DNA of 53,887 nt from assembly GCA_020073005.1 (NCBI GenBank), contig JAIQFX010000039.1, positions 1-53,887 on the forward strand. The letters are read 5' to 3'. This document shows, piece after piece, positions 9,452 to 17,109 of the stretch (positions within the stretch are counted from its first letter, which is position 1; every line of letters starts with the position of its first letter). The stretch is from Terriglobia bacterium (GTDB taxonomy: Bacteria; Acidobacteriota; Vicinamibacteria; Vicinamibacterales; CAVVIG01). The translations under genes were made by a program, and so were the position numbers. Below the pieces are notes generated by a model. That model ran no database searches, was not told where the DNA came from, and was given only the letters and a program-made list of their open reading frames with translations.

Positions 9452-11226
9452 CAGTTCGGCTTCTGCGTCTTGAGATTCAAATGGAGCTCGCGCAGCTGCT
9501 TGGCGTCCACCGGCGACGGCGCGCCCGCCATGAGATCGACCGCGCTCGCCGTCTTCGGGAACGCGATGACCTCGCGGATGGACGATTCCCCGGCCAGGAT
9601 CGCAACGATGCGATCGAGGCCTAGCGCGATGCCGCCGTGCGGCGGCGTCCCGTACTCGAGCGCTTCGAGGAAGAAGCCGAACCGCAGCTTGGCTTCTTCT
9701 TCCGAAATACCGAGGCGCGTGAAGATGCGCGACTGCAGCGCGGCGTCGTGAATCCGGATGCTGCCGCCGCCGATCTCCGATCCGTTCAGCACGAGATCGT
9801 ACGCTTTCGCGCGGACCGCGCCGGGCTCGGTCTCCAGCTTGTCGACGTCCTCGTCCTTCGGCGACGTGAACGGATGGTGCATCGAGTACCAGCGGCCGTC
9901 CTCCTCGTGATATTCGAGGAGCGGGAAATCAGTCACCCACAGGAACTCGAACGCCTCCGGGTTCAGCAGATTCTCTTTCGCGGCGACCGCGAGCCGCAGT
10001 TGTCCCAGCAGCTTCGACGTGTTGTCCGCCGGGCCCGCGGCCATGAGCAGCAGGTCGTCCGTTGCCGCCTTGACGCGATCGAGCGCCGGACGCAGCGCCG
10101 CCTCGCTCAGCGCCTTCACCGAGCACAGCGGAGGTGAGCCGGGCCGCACCCAGATGAGTCCCGTGAAGCCCATCTGCTTGGCTTGATCGACCAGCACGTC
10201 GAGCTGGCTGCGCGAGTACTTGTTGCCGCCCGGCACCGAGAAGCCGCGCACGACACCGCCGTCGGCGACGATCTGCTTGAACACACGGAACTCGGAGTCG
10301 CGGAAGACGTCCGACAGATCGGCGATCTCCATGCCGCAGCGCAGGTCCGGCTTGTCGGACCCGTACTTCGCGATCGCGTCCGCGTACGACATGCGGCGGA
10401 TCGGGAGCGTCACCTCGCGGCCGATCTCCTTGAAGATCCGCGGCATCAGCGGCTCGATCAGGTTGTAGATGCTCTCGGGCTGCGCGAACGACATCTCGAC
10501 GTCGACCTGCGTGAACTCGAGCTGGCGATCGGCGCGCTGATCTTCGTCGCGGAAGCAGCGGACGATCTGGAAGTACCGGTCGGTGCCGGCGATCATCAGG
10601 ATCTGCTTGAAGAGCTGCGGCGACTGCGGCAGCGCGTAGAACTCGCCCGGATGGACGCGACTCGGCACCAGAAAGTCGCGCGCGCCTTCCGGAGTCGACT
10701 TCGCGAGGATCGGCGTCTCGATCTCCCAGAATCCCTGCTCGTCGAAGTATTTCCGGATCGCGATCGAGACGCGGTGGCGCAGGCCGATGTTGTTCTGCAG
10801 CCGCGGCCGGCGCAGGTCGAGATACCGGTAGCGCAGCCGCACGTCCTCGGAGACGGGACCGTCTTCCGCGATCTGAAACGGCGGCGTTTTCGCTTCGTTG
10901 AGGATCCGGATCTCGGCGGCCAGCACCTCGACCTCGCCCGTCGCGAGCTTGGGATTGACCGTGTCGGCCGATCGACGCTGCACGTGGCCCGAGACGCCGA
11001 CGACGAACTCCGACCGCAGGCGCTTGGCGACCGCCATCAACGCGACGTTCTCGCGCACGACGACCTGCGAGATGCCATGGCGATCGCGCACGTCGATGAA
11101 CGTGACGCCGCCGAGGTCGCGGATACGATGGACCCAGCCGAGCAGCACGACGTCCGTGCCGACGTCGGCGGGACGGAGGGCGCCGCAGGTGTGAGTCCGG
11201 ACGAGAGAGCCTAACGGTTCGGCCAT
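9451..11226 (-). CDS. aspS: Aspartyl-tRNA synthetase
   Basis: Class IIb synthetase charging tRNA-Asp. 591 residues with the full bacterial architecture: N-terminal OB anticodon-binding domain (about 1-105), catalytic core ([27 protein letters not shown]-type motif 2 near 215-235), GAD insertion (about 280-420), and motif 3 [11 protein letters not shown] near the C-terminus. Whether it is discriminating or also charges tRNA-Asn cannot be decided here. ATG start 32 bp after the hisS stop, across a heptamer array; its stop overlaps phoH. Confidence 0.95.
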
Positions 11227-11233
11227 GAGATCG

Positions 11234-11275
11234 GGTTCAGGGTACCGGGTTCAGCGTTCTAAGTTCTCAGTTCTA
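11234..11275. repeat. 6 x 7-nt repeat spanning the hisS stop and the hisS-aspS gap
   Basis: Six heptamers in register on the plus strand: GGTTCAG, GGTACCG, GGTTCAG, CGTTCTA, AGTTCTC, AGTTCTA. The hisS stop codon (TAG, 11259-11261) lies in the fourth unit and the last hisS residues (LELRT) come from the fifth and sixth. The array ends about 8 bp from the aspS start. Confidence 0.85.
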
Positions 11276-12569
11276 ACTTCCGCGCGACGGCGCCGGCCAC
11301 TTCTTCGCGCCGGTGCGCGGTTTGTTCGCCGCTCTGCATATCCTTGATCGCCACGAGCCCCTGCGCCCGCTCATCGTCGCCCACGATGGCGACGCACGGG
11401 ACGTTCCGGCTCGAGGCATACTTGAATTGCTTCCCCAGTTTATCCGCTTCCGGGTAGACGTCGACGCGCAAGCCGCCATTTCTGAGCTCCGCCGCCAGTG
11501 CCAGCGCGTCCGCGCGCGACTCGTCGTTCCAGATGGTGACCATCACATCCACGCCGCCGCCGGCAACCCGCGCCGGAAACATATTCCGCTCGGTCATCAC
11601 GACGATGATCCGCTCCAGGCCCAGCGAAAACCCGCAGGCCGGCACGTCGCGCCCGAGAAACATTCCTATCAGGTTGTCGTAACGTCCGCCGCCACCAAGG
11701 CTCCCTATGCCTTCAACGGCAATCTCCATGATGGCGCCGGTGTAGTACGACAACCCACGGGCGAGGCTGCTGTCGATGCGCACGTGCCCGTGTGCGCGCG
11801 TTCCCTTGACGAGTTCCATAATCGCCATGAGGTTCGCGACGCCGTCGTTGGTATGCCCCAGCACGTCGACCGATTCCCGGTCCACGAAGTATGCCAGCGC
11901 CTTCGCGGCTGCGGCGTCCTCGATCCCACGCTGGGCGAACTCCTTCGCCACGCCGTCTCGGCCAACCTTGTCCAGCTTGTCGAGCGCCACCAGTGCACCA
12001 GCGTGCTTTGACGAGGGGACGCCGGCGAGGTCAAGGAGCGATGAAAGCACACCGCGATGATTGAGCCTGATCACAAAGTCAGAAAAACCGAGCGTCAACA
12101 GGATTTCGGAAACCGCGCTGAGTGTCTCGGCTTCTACAAGCGCTGACGTCGACCCGATCGAGTCGATGTCGCACTGATAGAACTCGCGGAACCGGCCGCG
12201 CGCCGGCCGATCGGCGCGCCAGACCGGTTGAATCTGATATCGCTTGAAGAACTTCGGCAGCTCGCTCTGATACTGCGCGACGACGCGCGCGAGCGGGACC
12301 GTCAGATCGTAGCGCAGCGCGAGATCCGCCTCGCCCGTGCCCTCGTGCTCGCCGCGCTTGAGGATCTTGAAGATGAGCTTGTTGCCCTCTTCACCGTATT
12401 TGCCGAGCAGCGTGTCTATGTTTTCAAACGCGGGTGTTTCGAGAGGCTCGAAGCCGTAGCGCTCGTACACACGACGGACGACGTCGATCACGTATTCGCG
12501 GCGGCGGACATCGTCTGGAAGAAAATCGCGCGTGCCGCCCGGCGGCTTCGTTGATTGTTTGTCGGCCAT
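11259..12569 (-). CDS. hisS: Histidyl-tRNA synthetase
   Basis: Class II synthetase charging tRNA-His. 436 residues. PPGGTRDFLPDD at the N-terminus, motif 2 (RYDLTVPLARVVA, YQIQPVWRADRPARGRFREFYQCD), the HisA motif region (ARGLSYYTGAIMEI) and motif 3 (CGFSLGLERI). The C-terminal anticodon-binding domain starts near residue 335. The extreme C-terminus ends in repeat-encoded residues. The ATG overlaps the stop of the carbonic-anhydrase-like gene by one base (TAATG). Confidence 0.95.
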   Translation of the reverse strand: MADKQSTKPPGGTRDFLPDDVRRREYVIDVVRRVYERYGFEPLETPAFENIDTLLGKYGEEGNKLIFKILKRGEHEGTGEADLALRYDLTVPLARVVAQYQSELPKFFKRYQIQPVWRADRPARGRFREFYQCDIDSIGSTSALVEAETLSAVSEILLTLGFSDFVIRLNHRGVLSSLLDLAGVPSSKHAGALVALDKLDKVGRDGVAKEFAQRGIEDAAAAKALAYFVDRESVDVLGHTNDGVANLMAIMELVKGTRAHGHVRIDSSLARGLSYYTGAIMEIAVEGIGSLGGGGRYDNLIGMFLGRDVPACGFSLGLERIIVVMTERNMFPARVAGGGVDVMVTIWNDESRADALALAAELRNGGLRVDVYPEADKLGKQFKYASSRNVPCVAIVGDDERAQGLVAIKDMQSGEQTAHRREEVAGAVARKLELRT

Positions 12570-13099
12570 TACATGTAGTCGAGGCGGTATCCCACGTAGC
12601 GATCGGCGAACGTCTGAATCTCAGCCGTCTCGGCGTGCGTGAGCAGCCGCTTCACTTTCCCGGGACTGCCCATCACGAGCGACTTCGGCGGCACTTTCAT
12701 CTCTTCGGTCACGAGCGTCCCGGCCGCGACGATCGAGCCCGCGCCGATGTGCGCGCCGTTCAGCAGAATCGCGCCCATGCCGATCACACATTGATTCTCG
12801 ATCGTGCAGCCGTGGATCACGGCGGCATGACCGATCGTCACGTGATCGCCGATCAGTGTCGGATGCGACCCGGTCTTTCCTACTCCAGGGGCCCCTGTCC
12901 CCTGGACGTGCACGATCGTGCCGTCCTGCACATTGGACCGCCGACCGATCCGCACCCAGTGCACGTCGCCGCGAATGACCGTGCACATCCACACACTGCT
13001 CTCTTCGCCGATTTCAACGTCGCCGATCACCTGCGCGCTGTCGTCGATGAAAGCCGTGGAATGGACGCGGGGCGATATCCCGCGGTAAGGCCGAAGCAT
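12569..13099 (-). CDS. Gamma-class carbonic anhydrase-like hexapeptide protein
   Basis: Left-handed beta-helix protein of the YrdA/PaaY/gamma-carbonic anhydrase family. 176 residues. The three zinc-ligand histidines are present (TIVHV; GHAAVIHG), as are the RGDV turn and the NVQDGTIVH signature. Likely a Zn/Fe-dependent carbonic anhydrase or related hydrolase; the true substrate is not readable. An insert (QGTGAPGVGKTGS) between the first His and HPTLIGDH coincides with a repeat-like DNA block (12877-12904). The ATG lies seven bases after a perfect TATAAT, so the message is probably leaderless. First gene of a minus-strand run into hisS. Confidence 0.88.
   Translation of the reverse strand: MLRPYRGISPRVHSTAFIDDSAQVIGDVEIGEESSVWMCTVIRGDVHWVRIGRRSNVQDGTIVHVQGTGAPGVGKTGSHPTLIGDHVTIGHAAVIHGCTIENQCVIGMGAILLNGAHIGAGSIVAAGTLVTEEMKVPPKSLVMGSPGKVKRLLTHAETAEIQTFADRYVGYRLDYM
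12877..12904. repeat. Degenerate heptamer block inside the carbonic-anhydrase-like gene
   Basis: On the minus strand CAGGGGA, CAGGGGC, CCCTGGA, GTAGGAA. Only the first two units are clearly related. It encodes a loop insert relative to the usual gamma-CA sequence, so it may be another in-frame repeat. Weaker than the other arrays. Confidence 0.4.
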
Positions 13100-13106
13100 T
13101 CGCCCA

Positions 13107-13112
13107 ATTATA
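13107..13112 (-). promoter_or_regulatory. -10 element of a leaderless promoter for the gamma-CA gene
   Basis: Perfect TATAAT on the minus strand, followed by seven bases and then the ATG at 13099. The expected transcription start is at or within a base or two of the start codon. No good -35 at the usual distance and no Shine-Dalgarno. Confidence 0.65.
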
Positions 13113-13207
13113 GCGGGCCGGGCGCGGACGGCACCGGCGTTGCACGCCTGGGCTCTTTGGACTTCATTTTCGACGGATTTCCGTCACTTCCTCGCCCCGG
13201 AGGCTTC

Positions 13208-14521
13208 ATGGGCATGAACACCCTGACCGTGACCGACAATCGGACTGGCAAGCTCTACGAGATACCGATTACCGAGGGCGCCATCCCGGCGCCGGACCTG
13301 CGAAAAATCAAGACTGGCCCGGAGGACTTCGGGTTGATGTGCTACGACCCGGCGTTCATGAACACGGCCAGCTGCCGCAGCCGCATCACCTACATCGACG
13401 GCGACAAGGGCATCCTGCGCTATCGCGGCTACCCGATCGAACAGCTCGCCGAGCGCCGGAGCTTCCTCGAGGTCGCCTCCCTCCTGATCTTCGGAGAGCT
13501 GCCGAGCCAGGAACAGCACGACGCCTGGAGCGAGCAGGTGATGCTCCATACGATGGTCCACGAGAACATCAAGAAGTTCATGGAGGGCTTCCGGTACGAC
13601 GCGCACCCGATGGGCATGTTCCTCAGCACGATCGGCGCCCTCTCGACCTTCTATCCGGACGCCAAACAGATCGGCGACATCGAGTCGCGTCACCTGCAGA
13701 TGCTGCGTCTCATCGGCAAGGTCCCGACGATTGCGGCGTACGCCTACCGGCACAGTCAGGGCCTGCCCTACGTCGCGCCGGACAACGGCCTGCCGTACAC
13801 GGCCAACTTCCTCAGCATGATGTTCCGGATGGCGGAGCCGGCGTACCGGCCGCATCCCGATCTCGTGCGCGCGCTGGACGTGCTCTTCATCCTGCACGCC
13901 GATCACGAGCAGAACTGCAGCACGAGCGCGATGCGCGGCATCGGCAGCTCGCACGTCGACCCGTACTCCGCGCTCGCCGGCGCGGCCTCCGCGCTGTACG
14001 GCCCGCTGCACGGCGGCGCGAACGAAGCGGTGCTCGCGATGCTCAACGAGATCGGCACGGTCGCCAACGTGCCGGCGTTCGTCAAGAAGGTCAAAGCCGG
14101 CGAAGGGCGCCTGATGGGCTTCGGCCACCGCGTCTACAAGTCGTACGATCCGCGCGCGCGGATCCTGAAGCAGATGTCCGACGCCGTCTTCGCCGTGCAG
14201 GGGCGGAATCCGCTCATCCACATCGCGCTGGAGCTCGAGCGGATCGCGCTCGAGGACGACTACTTCGTGTCGCGCAAGCTCTATCCGAACGTGGACTTCT
14301 ACTCGGGCCTGATCTACCAGGCGATGAAGTTCCCGGTGGCGATGTTCCCGGTCCTCTTCGCCATTCCCCGCACCGTCGGCTGGCTGGCGCAGTGGGAGGA
14401 GATGCTGATGGATCCGGAGCAGAAGATCGCCAGGCCGCGGCAGATCTACATCGGATCCGGCGCGCGCGACGTGCCCGCGCGTCCGGCGCGCCGCGCGGAA
14501 GCCGGAGTGCTCGCCAGATAG
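13208..14521 (+). CDS. gltA: Citrate synthase
   Basis: Condenses acetyl-CoA and oxaloacetate to citrate. 437 residues, hexameric-type (gram-negative) citrate synthase: GILRYRGYPIEQLAE, then catalytic His regions HADHEQNCSTSAMR and PLHGGANEAVL, GFGHRVYK, and the catalytic Asp in VDFYSGLIYQ. Two ATGs (13208, 13214) follow GGAGG at 4 and 10 bases; I chose the first. The C-terminus is extended by an Arg/Ala-rich tail. Converges on the ADOP permease with a 16-bp palindrome at the junction. Confidence 0.95.
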   Translation: MGMNTLTVTDNRTGKLYEIPITEGAIPAPDLRKIKTGPEDFGLMCYDPAFMNTASCRSRITYIDGDKGILRYRGYPIEQLAERRSFLEVASLLIFGELPSQEQHDAWSEQVMLHTMVHENIKKFMEGFRYDAHPMGMFLSTIGALSTFYPDAKQIGDIESRHLQMLRLIGKVPTIAAYAYRHSQGLPYVAPDNGLPYTANFLSMMFRMAEPAYRPHPDLVRALDVLFILHADHEQNCSTSAMRGIGSSHVDPYSALAGAASALYGPLHGGANEAVLAMLNEIGTVANVPAFVKKVKAGEGRLMGFGHRVYKSYDPRARILKQMSDAVFAVQGRNPLIHIALELERIALEDDYFVSRKLYPNVDFYSGLIYQAMKFPVAMFPVLFAIPRTVGWLAQWEEMLMDPEQKIARPRQIYIGSGARDVPARPARRAEAGVLAR

Positions 14522-14526
14522 CGATC

Positions 14527-14542
14527 AGTGACGCGCGTCACT
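14527..14542. terminator. 16-bp perfect palindrome at a convergent gene junction
   Basis: AGTGACGCGCGTCACT is fully self-complementary and spans the gap between the gltA stop and the ADOP stop (its TGA lies within it). A hairpin could form on either transcript and act at both 3' ends. There is no T-run, so it is not a classic intrinsic terminator. Confidence 0.45.
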
Positions 14543-16979
14543 CCGCGCGCAGGGCGCTGACGGGATCGACGCGCGTGGCGGCGCGGGCGGGGACGTAGCT
14601 GGCGAGAAGGGTGATCCCGACGAGGAGCGCCATCGCCCCGCCGACAGCCGCGGCGTCCAGCGGGCTCACGCCGAAGAGCAACGACGAGAGCGCGCGCGTG
14701 CCCACCACGGTGAGCAGCGCGCCCGCGAGGAGGCCGGCGCCGACCAGGCCGAGCCCGCGCCCGACGACGAGCCGGAGGATCTGGCCGCCAGTCGCGCCGA
14801 GCGCAAGGCGCACGCCGATCTCGCGGCGCCGCCGCGCCACGTTGTACGCCATCACGCTGTAGAGGCCGATCGCCGACAGCAGCAGCGCCAGGCTGCCGAG
14901 AATACTGAGCAGCGACGCCGCGATCCGCTGCATGAAATACGCCGCGCTCGTGTAGCTCGCGAGCGTGGTCGAGAGATCGTTCGGCACGAACGGATCGGTC
15001 GCCCGCATCGCCTCGCGGACCAGCGGCGCGACCGCCAGCGCATCGCCCTCCGTCCTGACGTGCAGCGCGACGCCGGTGCTCGCGCTGAAGGTCTGGCGCA
15101 AGGGCAAATAGAAGTACGGTTCCGCCGGCTCGCTGAGCGCGTGGTACTTCGAGTCCGCGACCACGCCGACGACGGTGATTGGGCGCCCGAACGCCACGAT
15201 CTGCCGGCCGACCACGCTCGCGCCGCCGAAGTACCGCCGCGCGAACGTCTGATTGACGATCGCTGCCGTCGCCGTTTCGCGCGTGTCCAGGTCCGTGAAG
15301 TCGCGGCCGTCGACGCGGCGAATGCCCATCAGATCGAAGTAGCCCGGCGACACGAGATTGCGGTACACCTTCATGTTCTCGTTCGGCCCGGGCACGTAGC
15401 CGTCGATCGAGAGGTCCTCCCACGATCCGCCGTCGAAGCCGAGCGGCACGTCCTCCGAGAACGCCACCTGCCGCACGCCCGGGATCGCGCGCACGCGCGC
15501 CTGCACGCGGTCGAGATAGCCGAGGCCGCTCGCACGGTCGTAGCCGGCCGTCGACACGTCGACGCCTGTGAGCAGCACGTTGCTCGTGTTGAATCCGGGA
15601 TTCATGCGTCTCGCGTTGTCGAAGCTGCGCACGAGCAGGCCCGCGCTGACGACCGCCGCCAGCGCCAGGGCGACCTGGCAGACGACGAGAACGCCGCCGA
15701 GCCGGCTCGTCCGCGCGTCGTCGGTCTGGCGGCCGGCGTTCATGGCTTCGACGATGCGGCTCGACGAGCTCCGCAGCGCCGGCGCGGCGGCAAACAGCAT
15801 GCTGGCCGCAATCGACACGCCCACGGCGAACAGCAGCTCCTGTCCGCGAATCGACGACGGCAGCACGATCGGATACTCCACGAACGGCAGGAGCAGCCGC
15901 AGCGAGTCGATCAGCCATGCGCTGATGAGGACGCCGAGCGCGCCGGACATGAGACCCACCACGAGGCCTTCGGTCAGCATCTGCCGGATCAGCGCGCCGC
16001 GCGACGCGCCGAGGCCCAGGCGGATGCCCATCTCCCGGCGCCGGGCCGTGGCGCGCGCCAGCTGCAGGTTCGCGACGTTCGCGCACACGATCAGGAGCAC
16101 GATCGCGCCAACCGCCCCGAGGACCTTCAGCAGCACGCCGATGTCGGTCTGCACGCCGCGGCGGGCTTCGGCCATCGGGAGCAACGTCGCGGAAAGACCG
16201 CGGTTCGTTTGCGGGAATTCAGCCGCCATCGCGCCTGCGAGGCTGGCCGCTTCCCCGCGCGCCCGCTCGAGGCTGACGCCCGGCTTCAGACGGCCGAACA
16301 GGTACAACGGTCGCGCGCCTCGAGACGTCAGCCATGAGCCCGATCCCGTGAGCGAGGCCTGCATCGTCAGCGGCACGTAGAGATCGAACCGCATACCGGT
16401 AATCGTCCCGAGGAAATTCTCGGGCGCCACGCCGATGACGGTGTACTGATGGCGATTGAGCACCAGCGTGCGACCGAGAATCGCGGGATCCGCGTGGAAG
16501 CGGGCGGTCCACATCGCGTGGCTGAGGACGGCGACCGGATGCGCGTCGAGCGTATCGCTCTGCTCGGCGTCTTCGAAGAAGCGGCCGAGCGCGGGCCTCA
16601 CGCCAAGCACATCGAAATAGTTGCCGGTCACCATCAGCGCCCACACGCGCTCGGTCACGCTCTCACTCCCCAGCCCGAGCGGACGCTCCTTGAACGCGAT
16701 CGCGCCGGACATCAGCGTCATGCGATCGCGAAACGTCTGATAGTCGGGGAATGAGTTGTCGATCATCGTGCCGGACGGCGCAATGGTCTCGATGGTGACC
16801 AGGCGGGACGCGTCGGCCACGCCGGGCTGCGGATTCAGGAGAATCCCGCGGACCCAGCCAAAGACGGTCGTGTTTATCGCGATCCCGAGCGCGAGCGAGA
16901 GCACCGCGACGGCGGTCGCGCCGGGCGCCTTGCGCAACATGCGGAACGCGTAGCGGACGTCCTGCAGCAGCCGGTCCAT
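14538..16979 (-). CDS. ADOP-family ABC transporter permease (duplicated FtsX/MacB type)
   Basis: Acidobacterial duplicated orphan permease. 813 residues with two repeats of periplasmic MacB_PCD domain plus FtsX membrane bundle. Begins MDRLLQDVRYAFRMLRKAPG with the first membrane helix at about 20-45, a helix trio near 275-400 (LLIVCANVANLQLARATARRREMGIRL), a second PCD from about 430, and a final trio with RRREIGVRLALGATGGQILRL. No ATPase gene is adjacent, as usual for this 'orphan' family; substrate unknown. The frame allows an ATG 12 codons upstream (17015), but MDRLLQDVRY fits the family start. No clear ribosome site for either. Confidence 0.88.
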   Translation of the reverse strand: MDRLLQDVRYAFRMLRKAPGATAVAVLSLALGIAINTTVFGWVRGILLNPQPGVADASRLVTIETIAPSGTMIDNSFPDYQTFRDRMTLMSGAIAFKERPLGLGSESVTERVWALMVTGNYFDVLGVRPALGRFFEDAEQSDTLDAHPVAVLSHAMWTARFHADPAILGRTLVLNRHQYTVIGVAPENFLGTITGMRFDLYVPLTMQASLTGSGSWLTSRGARPLYLFGRLKPGVSLERARGEAASLAGAMAAEFPQTNRGLSATLLPMAEARRGVQTDIGVLLKVLGAVGAIVLLIVCANVANLQLARATARRREMGIRLGLGASRGALIRQMLTEGLVVGLMSGALGVLISAWLIDSLRLLLPFVEYPIVLPSSIRGQELLFAVGVSIAASMLFAAAPALRSSSSRIVEAMNAGRQTDDARTSRLGGVLVVCQVALALAAVVSAGLLVRSFDNARRMNPGFNTSNVLLTGVDVSTAGYDRASGLGYLDRVQARVRAIPGVRQVAFSEDVPLGFDGGSWEDLSIDGYVPGPNENMKVYRNLVSPGYFDLMGIRRVDGRDFTDLDTRETATAAIVNQTFARRYFGGASVVGRQIVAFGRPITVVGVVADSKYHALSEPAEPYFYLPLRQTFSASTGVALHVRTEGDALAVAPLVREAMRATDPFVPNDLSTTLASYTSAAYFMQRIAASLLSILGSLALLLSAIGLYSVMAYNVARRRREIGVRLALGATGGQILRLVVGRGLGLVGAGLLAGALLTVVGTRALSSLLFGVSPLDAAAVGGAMALLVGITLLASYVPARAATRVDPVSALRAE

Positions 16980-17040
16980 ACAAGATTCGCAGGCACACGA
17001 AGTGCCATCGGCCATCGGCGCGATGCGACGTGTTTACTGG

Positions 17041-17074
17041 GAAAAACGCAACGGGCAGCCTCGGAGGCTGCCCG
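17041..17074 (-). terminator. Intrinsic terminator after the bc-complex operon
   Basis: Ten-bp GC stem CGGGCAGCCT / AGGCTGCCCG with a three-base loop (17052-17074). On the minus strand it is followed by TTGCGTTTTTC. It lies about 35 bp after the stop of the octahaem cytochrome gene. Confidence 0.85.
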
Positions 17075-17109
17075 CTGGTGGGAATCGATGTCCGAAGGTG
17101 AACGGTGCG

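Noticed and set aside
12434-13207. A longer citrate synthase starting upstream of 13208
   Set aside because: The extension runs antisense through hisS and the carbonic-anhydrase-like gene and lacks similarity; GGAGG and the family start support 13208.
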